Of a DNA stretch of 64,000 nucleotides, positions 58,031-64,000 are shown piece by piece (position 1 is the first letter of the stretch; every line of letters begins with the position of its first letter). The stretch is from the NCBI GenBank assembly GCA_018417955.1, contig JACTVC010000006.1:1984001-2048000 (forward strand). Direction: 5' to 3'. The stretch is from Laccaria trichodermophora (Eukaryota; Basidiomycota; Agaricomycetes; Agaricales; Hydnangiaceae). Below the pieces are notes generated by a model that saw only the letters and a list, made by a program, of their open reading frames with translations, did not search any database and was not told where the DNA came from. The translations under genes and the position numbers were made by a program.

Positions 58031-58124
58031 CAGTCGTTCTGAGGTGTTTGCCACTTGTTGTGGCTTTGTTGTGGGGTCAAACATCAGGCGGACTGCGAAA
58101 AATAAGAACACCTCAGAACGACTG
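58031..58124. repeat. Perfect 18-bp inverted repeat (hairpin) inside the hAT-like element
   Basis: CAGTCGTTCTGAGGTGTT at 58031-58048 is the exact reverse complement of 58107-58124, with a 58-base loop. Its right arm overlaps by three bases the left end of the inner inverted-repeat unit at 58122. Confidence 0.85.
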
Positions 58125-59039
58125 GGACAAACGAACACAGTTTGGCAGGGACCCCTGCGTGTGACGCTGACTTAGAGAAATTTGCGCGAACATTCACCAT
58201 CTCAAAACACTCGTCCGAAACATCACAAAAAAAGTTTTTCTGGCTACATCTTTAGATAGCTTATTTAATTCAAATAATGTGAATACAGGAGAGTTGAAAA
58301 AATAGATTTTTTTCGACACCTTGCGAGGATTGAGGACTGCAGCTATGACGACATTTGTCTGACAACTCCAACGACTTTGCTACTCTTTCTTGTACTCGCG
58401 GGTGACCAGCTGTCCATCACTCGATTACATGCTCTCGAACCGATCCGAAGTGGCCATGAAAGTGGAAGCGAAGCGATGTTTGGGAGTGCAGGGAATCCGG
58501 GACTGTTTCATGCAAACATTGTGGATCTTCTAGGTCCTCTCTCGACGCATTTGGAAAACCTGACACCTGTCTGCGCGATCCCGATTCCAATTCATTATCG
58601 TGCGAGGATACATGCGTGGACTGTACCGAAGGCAAAAAATCACCACCTGCCGTGTTCTGACCACCATCTAAACTGCCGGCTCCAGCAACTCTCAAACCCC
58701 CAACTAACCTGTGGCCAGGGCCTGCAACTCTCAAACCCCCAACTAATCTCGGTCCACCCCTCGAAAATCCAGCGGCGACGCCAGTTGAAGACGTCGGCAA
58801 AAGCGGTGGTGGATGAGAGTGTTGCAAGAGAACCAGAGGGAGGCTTTAAACGAGATCGAGAAGATGGAAGGTTTTAGAAAGAACCCCTTGGTTGTGATGA
58901 AGACTCAGGGGAAGGGGTGAGTGAGTGGTCGAGTCGCGCTGTCGTTGTGGTTGTACAGTATAGAGTGTGAACCGTGAAATTTCACTAAGTCCTGCGTCAC
59001 AAAAGCGTGACCCTGCCAAAGGGTGTTCGTTTGTCCCAG
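58122..59039. mobile_element. Inner unit bounded by about 66-bp inverted repeats, nested in the hAT-like element
   Basis: The left arm (58122-58188) and the reverse complement of the right arm (58975-59039) share CTGGGACAAACGAACAC, TTTGGCAGGG, GTGACGC and GACTTAG followed by GAAATTT. This looks like a second DNA element of 918 bp that inserted into the first one, or internal palindromic structure of the first. No transposase motif was seen; the 166-codon plus-strand frame at 58377-58877 has no recognisable domain. Confidence 0.6.
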
Positions 59040-59236
59040 CCGTTTCTTGAATGGAGCTTGCGGAGTTTGAAGAAACGGCTGGTCACGAGCCTAGGTTTTC
59101 ATATGAGAAGTGTGAGCCGAAAACATTTGAAAGTCCGAATATCACCTGGTGGATCGCCAGGTCTCGCCACCCCTTGGCAGAAATTTTTGGTCGCCAGGTG
59201 GCGAGGCGAGATGGCGAAGTTTCGCCAACAACACTA

Positions 59237-59846
59237 GGGTTGGAATGCAGGCGCTTCAGAATCGACGTTCTCCGGGTGTGGGGTGGAAAACCCATTGTTC
59301 GTGGATCCGGGGTGACTATGTCGGGCAAGAAGCTGGCGAGGGTACTTGATAGGATTGCGCCTTGTGAAAATGAGGCGCTTGGAATGTGGGCGCTTCTGGA
59401 ATGTCATTTGCTGTGGAGCACCCATTACCTGTAGATTCGTATTGTGACGACCCCGACTGCCCTGGGACCGGAGTGAGCACCGACCTTGAGTTCACGGAGC
59501 TATTGAGGCCAAGTTTATTCTTATATGAATCAGCGGCGTTCGGTGTAGGCATACTGGGGATCAAGCTTGGATCGCCCGGCCGAGGGATAGTTTGAGAAAT
59601 TGGGGACGACATGAGGCCTGCTGAAGGTGAAAGGGAGGGCGAGGGGGTCGAGGGGGACGTTTGAATGGGAGGCGCTAGGGTATTTCCAAAGTCTCTGGCA
59701 GTAGCCGAGATCATCGGTGGGGTTGTTTCTGTGCTGTTTGAGCGGAGGACCAGAACCTCCACTTCGCTGAGAGACGTTAACCGATGGTGTTAGCATCCCT
59801 GAGAAACAAGGAGGAGGTGGTGGTGGTGGTGGATCAACAAAACATC
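59237..59846 (-). pseudogene. 5' half of the duplicated WW-protein gene, lacking the WW domain
   Basis: The minus strand from 59846 to 59237 matches the WW-protein gene from the PPPPP stretch before its large Ser/Pro-rich region: GMLTPS, SNSTETTPPMISATARDFG, PPIQTSPSTPSPSLSPSAG, PRPGDPSLIPSMPTPNAADS, VPGQSGSSQYESTGNG and FQAPHFHKAQSYQVP. Frameshifts occur near 59745 (loss of the SLSLAQRLYAS segment) and near 59330. Similarity ends at about 59846, so the exons encoding the WW domain were not duplicated or have been lost. Confidence 0.82.
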
Positions 59847-60189
59847 AGCAAAACAGCAACAACCTCGGTTTACCTTGGAGGCTTTGTAATCTTCGCAAAA
59901 CTTTGCGATGTTTTGCTCCACCTTCCAATGTTGTAGAATTATATGATGAACTGTAGAAAGGATGTCAATCTATCTAGGACTATATAAGATTGAACCGAGG
60001 TTGCCGAGTGAATGTAAGGTTGAAGTAATGTTTGTAACAACATTGGAAAGTCGACTGAAAGATTTTTAAACATTCTAAAGTTGATCCAATATAGAATACA
60101 AGCTTTAGACCCGCACCTACAGCACGGCACTCGCTAACGCTCGGCCATACCTCCGGTGCCGGTCACAGCTTGCTGGGGGCATGCCCCCT
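59847..60189. other. Spacer with short inverted words, no gene
   Basis: CAACCTCGGTTT near 59870 pairs with GAACCGAGGTTG near 59993, and CCTTCCAATGTTGT near 59921 with ACAACATTGGAAAG near 60037, which suggests an old palindromic element. No coding sequence is seen. Confidence 0.45.
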
Positions 60190-61510
60190 GGACCCCCTGG
60201 TACACATGTTTAATCCCAGTTTTGGTACACATTTTTTATCCCAGTTTCATTACACATTTTTTATCCCAGTTTCAGTACACATTTTTTATCCCAGTTCATG
60301 TTGAGTCAGAATGATGCAAGGTGAACAATAAGGCTGTCCAATGCCATGGCTACACACATTTGAATGCTATGCAAAGAACCTGAAGAGCTTATAAAAGTGA
60401 AACAGGGATGTGCTGTTACCCGACAGCACCTGTTGTTCTTTGCTTCACCAAGCAGCTCTTCCAACCCAAGTCTTTGTTGCCACTCACCTTCAGCTCGTGG
60501 CTCCTCCTCCCCCTGGTACACATGTTTAATCCCAGTTTTGGTACACATTTTTTATCCCAGTTCATGTTTAATCCCACTTCTGGTACATATATTTAATCCC
60601 ACTTTTGGTACACATAGTTAGACTTAAACCTGAACTTATACTACAGCACTCACTTTGCTCAGTCATGCCTTGCCACCCCCCAGCACATGTGTTTGTTTCC
60701 AGTTCTGGTACACATCTTTAATCCCTGTTTTGATACTTACTCTTTATTTCACTTCATTTGAATTTTCAAAGATACACTTTAACCTGCAGTGGTACTCATT
60801 GTGCTTGGTCAGCTTGCCAGAGGCAAGCCCTTGGACTATCTGATACAAATTTAACAGTTGTGGTGTACATGTTGCTCAAAGTTACACTTTCTGCACCTAT
60901 GGTGTGGACCCCCAGTACACATGTTTAACTCCAGTTTTGGTACACATCTTTTATCCCAGTTCCAGTGCATATGTTTAATCCCACTTCTGGTATTCAATCT
61001 CCATTCTGATACACATTCTTTATCCCAGATCTGGTGTATACCTGTCATCTGAATCATCAATGTTAGGCTTAGAGCTGGACACAGCACTCACTTCACTTGG
61101 CCATGTCTGCCAGAGGCAAGCTGTCCCCCCAGTACATATGTTTATTCCAGTTCCTGTGCACATTTTCAATCTCTGTTTTGGTACTTACATCTTATTAAAT
61201 TTCTTATTAAATTCAAAATTTTTAAATTATGCTCTGACCTGCACCTATGGTTTGGCACTCACTGCACTTGGCCAGCCTGCCAAAGGGAAGACCCTTGGGC
61301 TATCTCATAAAAATTTGATAACTGTGGTGTACATGTTTCTCAAAGTTACACTAATCCCTGTTTTGGTACTTACACTTTATTTAACTTTTCAAAATACACT
61401 GCAGCAGCACTGGCTGCACTTGGCCAGCATGTCAGGGCAAGCCCCCTGGACCTCCCAGTTGATATGTTCAATCCCAGTTTTGACACACACATTTTATCTT
61501 AATCATCAAA
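60190..61510. repeat. Degenerate repeats of GTACACATnTTTnATCCCAGTT
   Basis: A unit of about 25 bp occurs in four near-tandem copies at 60199-60300, again at 60513-60615, and as scattered copies up to about 61500 (for example near 60706, 60912, 60945, 61130 and 61460). Between them are recurring phrases such as CACTTGGCCA, GCCAGAGGCAAG and CCCCCTGGAC. The region is AT-richer than the rest of the window and shows no gene. Confidence 0.8.
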
Positions 61511-61634
61511 GTTAAACTGCCCTCATTCAAATTTTATTCTAATCCAAATCATCAAAGTTACATTTAGATCCACACCTATATAGTCCTACATTTTTACTGT
61601 AACTGCAGTCAGCAGTACAAAGCTGGCCATATTT

Positions 61635-62060
61635 TTTGATTTTTCAACTCTTGGCTATGGCTTACACAGTACCATACCATGCACCATAAATTACAATTCA
61701 GTAGGCCACTCATGAAAATCTGTTGAGCAACTAAAATCCACCTGAAATTTAATCTGCACAGATCTCAAAAATAAGAAAAATATACCATGACAGTGGGTGG
61801 AGGGGAGTGGAGGATGAAAAATAGTACAGAAAAAGCAAAATTGAGGCTGGGCTATATTTTTTGGTCTTTCAACCCTTGGCTATGGCTTACACAGTACCAT
61901 ATCATGCACCCAGTAGATCAATGATGAAAATCTATTAAGCAACTAAAATCCACCTGAAATTTAATCTGCATAGATCTCAAAGTAGGAGAAAAATACACTG
62001 ACAATGGATATAGGGAAGTGAGGGGTAAAAAATAGTACAGAAAAAGCGAAATTGAGGCTG
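61635..62060. repeat. Tandem duplication of about 210 bp
   Basis: Unit 1 (about 61635-61850) and unit 2 (about 61858-62060) share CTTGGCTATGGCTTACACAG, TCCACCTGAAATTTAATCTG, ATAGTACAGAAAAAGC and AAATTGAGGCTG. They differ by small deletions and point changes. Confidence 0.85.
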
Positions 62061-62314
62061 CTCAGAGAGGTGTGACCATGGAACCACTCACAAAAAAATA
62101 ATGCAGCACTATACAAAATTTTACCATTACAGAATGTGGTTGGAAGCTACCAACACAATGTTTTCAGTTCTGTAGTTGTGGTCACAGCGTGTGACATTCC
62201 CGGGAAACGCCGCTGACGCGGCTCAGTAAAAGACAAAGAGGCTGCTTACATGATCTATTACGTAATAACTGTCAACCGTCCTCTCTTTATATATTAGATA
62301 ATACATATAATACG

Positions 62315-62620
62315 TTATAAGTCTGCGAAGCCGTCAGACCTGTCATCTGAGAACTCGTCAACCTCATCCGTTGAGTCACCGATATCCACCTCATCAACCT
62401 TGGACTCGTCTTCATCCTCGTAGTACCCATAGTCACCCTTCTCCCCGTCACACGATGAACCTTCGTCCTCACCAGAGTCATCCTCGCCACTCCCTATATC
62501 CCCAGTTGCCTCCACCCCATCCATATCTTCTTCAGCCCCATCATCCATCTGTTCAACTTGCTCCTCAGTGTCGTCCTCCATCAGCAAATCGTAGAAACTA
62601 GATCTGGTTTGCCCTTGCAA
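62315..62620 (-). CDS. Short acidic ORF, doubtful gene or transposon fragment
   Basis: An open frame of 101 codons, rich in Asp/Glu (SGEDDSGEDEGSS, YYEDEDESKVDEV), ends at 62315. Upstream in a neighbouring frame is a short plausible stretch (near 62720-62640), so it may be the last exon of a larger, decayed gene. Acidic tails of this type occur at the ends of some fungal transposon proteins. No domain supports a function. Confidence 0.2.
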   Translation of the reverse strand: MQGQTRSSFYDLLMEDDTEEQVEQMDDGAEEDMDGVEATGDIGSGEDDSGEDEGSSCDGEKGDYGYYEDEDESKVDEVDIGDSTDEVDEFSDDRSDGFADL

Positions 62621-64000
62621 TGCATGCCATGTTTGTCTTCATTTACATAGCCATGGGATGGTTTGCAAGGCAATATATACCATACACCAGGATTGTAGTA
62701 CATTGGGCATGGGATACCTAGTATGTAGAACAATTACAATGGTTTTTGTTGTATGTATGAGTATTAAAGGGTTTGTGAACTTGCTACAAAGACTTTTTTT
62801 TTTGTAGTAAGTCCACATCCAGTGGCAGCATGTCATGGCTTCCAGTCCATCATACATGTGAGCTAACATTGTCTAACAGAACTAACCTGAGATTAAGTGA
62901 GGGCATTGAGACCCTGAGACCTTGAGATTGAACCCACTGGAACACGAAACAATTTATTTACATATTTATAGCAAGTCCTTATGCATTCTGACCAGTTACC
63001 CACCACCCTTGCAATGTGATACTGAATGCCCATCAATACCAGCCCACTTGACCTTCCCAATTTTTGGTTCTTTACAAAGTAATATATGGCTTGTAATCTA
63101 CACAATCATTGCCAATCTCCACAATCAAGTTAAGGTTTGTACAATATTTAGTTCTTTATATACCGCCATGAAGTCCACAACATCAGGAAAACATTTGAAA
63201 TCTATGTAGGTCCATGTAGCCTATATAGGAACTATAGCTTTTTAGGTTGACCCCTGATATATAGGTCTCATAGGTCACTGAGTACCCTATGTAGGCTGGT
63301 GGTAGGTTGCCATAGGTACTGTATCTCAACTCCCTTCTACCAAAAATGTAATTCACCTCTTCCTGAGGTGCTCACCATGCCACATATTTACTTGTTCAAA
63401 TTTCAGAAATTCAAGTTGTACTTAGGCTGGGAACTTACTAAATAAATATTGCATCTTACAGGAGTTGAACTCAAAGCCTCATGGAAAGGCTTACATTAGG
63501 GATTATTTTGTACACAACTTAACAGCTAGTCTACTAGAGCATTTGAAACAGACATCTGTTTATACCATACATACCATCAGTGTTGAAAGCAACCTTTTAG
63601 AAAAATCATTAACACCCACTGCACATTAACACCACAATGAGGATTATGTCTAAAATATTGGGGCCCAGGGCAGCTTGTATGATATATACTGCATTATGAT
63701 CATAACTTTCTTCACATCTCTGTTTACTGTGATATCATGTCAGTATCATTCCAGATTCTTGATGAGGCAAGATTTATTTCATTAGTCTACTGTAGGCTCA
63801 AATTAGCTTTTGTACCTACCACAGTCTACAGAGGTAATGATAAACCTATGTTGACCTACAGAGTCTACAGAGGCTATGTAAATATGGCCAAACTACAGAA
63901 AAAAATCATTTTCCTGATGAAGGCAGGTGTTGAATTGTAATGATTATACCAGATTGCATTGATTATATACCCTTGCATAGCCTTATATTGCTCTCCCCAA
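62621..64000. other. AT-rich terminal region without a recognised gene
   Basis: Only short frames are present (for example 62922-63209 and 62893-63105), without motifs or a splice chain. Recurring CATAGGT/CTACAGAG words near 63180-63320 and 63790-63880 suggest diverged simple repeats. Confidence 0.5.

Larger units (their letters stand above)
57673..59236. mobile_element. Non-autonomous hAT-like DNA element, 1564 bp, with 8-bp target duplications
   Basis: The terminal inverted repeats are TAGTGCTGATGGCGAAAC at the left and, as reverse complement, TAGTGTTGTTGGCGAAAC at the right (16 of 18 identical). Both ends are flanked by GGGTTGGA (57665-57672 and 59237-59244), an 8-bp target duplication typical of the hAT superfamily. 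Removing the element and one target copy restores the order seen in the WW-protein gene near 52436-52455. Subterminal TGGCGA/GGCGAG words recur at both ends (57679-57750 and 59150-59222). No transposase is visible inside, so it would need a helper. Confidence 0.9.

Noticed and set aside
58377..58877. 166-codon frame inside the hAT-like element as a transposase
   Set aside because: It has none of the hAT transposase motifs (zinc finger BED, DDE core, C-terminal dimerisation region) and is too short.
1..64000. tRNA, rRNA and CRISPR features
   Set aside because: I looked for B-box-like GGTTCGAATCC words and clover-leaf partners on both strands and found none convincing. No rRNA segments or regularly spaced repeats of the CRISPR type are present.

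Overview
The window looks like a piece of a basidiomycete genome, most probably an Agaricomycete (mushroom-forming fungus). The reasons are the many short introns of about 45-70 nt with GT-AG ends and clear acceptors, and the gene content: a WSC-repeat copper radical oxidase, an alpha-kinase, a DUF4238 protein joined to a TKL-like kinase, RHS/Crinkler-type NTPases, a WOPR regulator and a KRE6/SKN1 glucan synthesis protein. Almost every gene had to be assembled from several exons. Where I give exon structures, the reading frame closes exactly across all junctions. Function calls come from motif recognition only; no database search was possible.

Layout. 0-2.5 kb: a DUF4238-kinase fusion gene running off the left edge on the minus strand, then a spacer. 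2.5-6.3 kb: a typical 2-Cys peroxiredoxin and an unrecognised acidic/Ser-rich protein (plus). 6.4-9.0 kb: accessory DNA with a decayed Ty1/copia gag and a broken RHS/Crinkler-like NTPase. 9.4-19.5 kb: a housekeeping block on the minus strand with a small membrane protein, the TREX-2 mRNA-export scaffold SAC3 (14 exons, 1429 aa) and KRE6/SKN1 (10 exons, 599 aa). 19.5-22.7 kb: a gene-poor spacer with a long inverted repeat. 22.7-27.0 kb: an alpha-kinase with N-terminal zinc-ribbon-like cysteines, followed closely by an intact, intron-containing integrase-core protein (minus). 27-30.8 kb: a gene-poor repeat spacer. 30.8-36.1 kb: a membrane GT2 glycosyltransferase (17 exons, 870 aa) and an intact paralogue of the 7.4 kb NTPase (plus). 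36.7-41.1 kb: a secreted copper radical oxidase with four WSC domains (25 exons, 1012 aa). 42.8-44.3 kb: a Gti1/Pac2 (WOPR) regulator. 44.4-48.0 kb: two regions bounded by inverted repeats, one holding a decayed phosphotransferase gene and the other a small zinc-ribbon ORF. 48.3-55.9 kb: a GNL3L/Grn1-type nucleolar GTPase, a WW-domain P/Q-rich protein and a charged lysine-rich protein. 56.8-59.85 kb: a broken second copy of the WW-protein gene, split by a 1.56-kb hAT-like element with 8-bp target duplications and a second inverted-repeat unit inside it. 60-64 kb: AT-richer DNA with tandem repeats and no convincing gene.

How the genes relate. Several encode core fungal functions: SAC3 (mRNA export), the nucleolar GTPase (60S ribosome assembly), KRE6/SKN1 and the GT2 enzyme (cell wall and surface glycans), peroxiredoxin (peroxide defence), the copper radical oxidase (extracellular H2O2 production) and WOPR (developmental transcription control). 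They are separated by mobile or rapidly evolving accessory DNA. The most notable observations are a cluster of micro-exons (7-16 nt) and two GC-AG introns in the oxidase gene, further GC-AG introns in two other genes, the dated insertion history at 56.8-59.85 kb, the DUF4238-kinase fusion, and the intact/broken RHS-NTPase pair.
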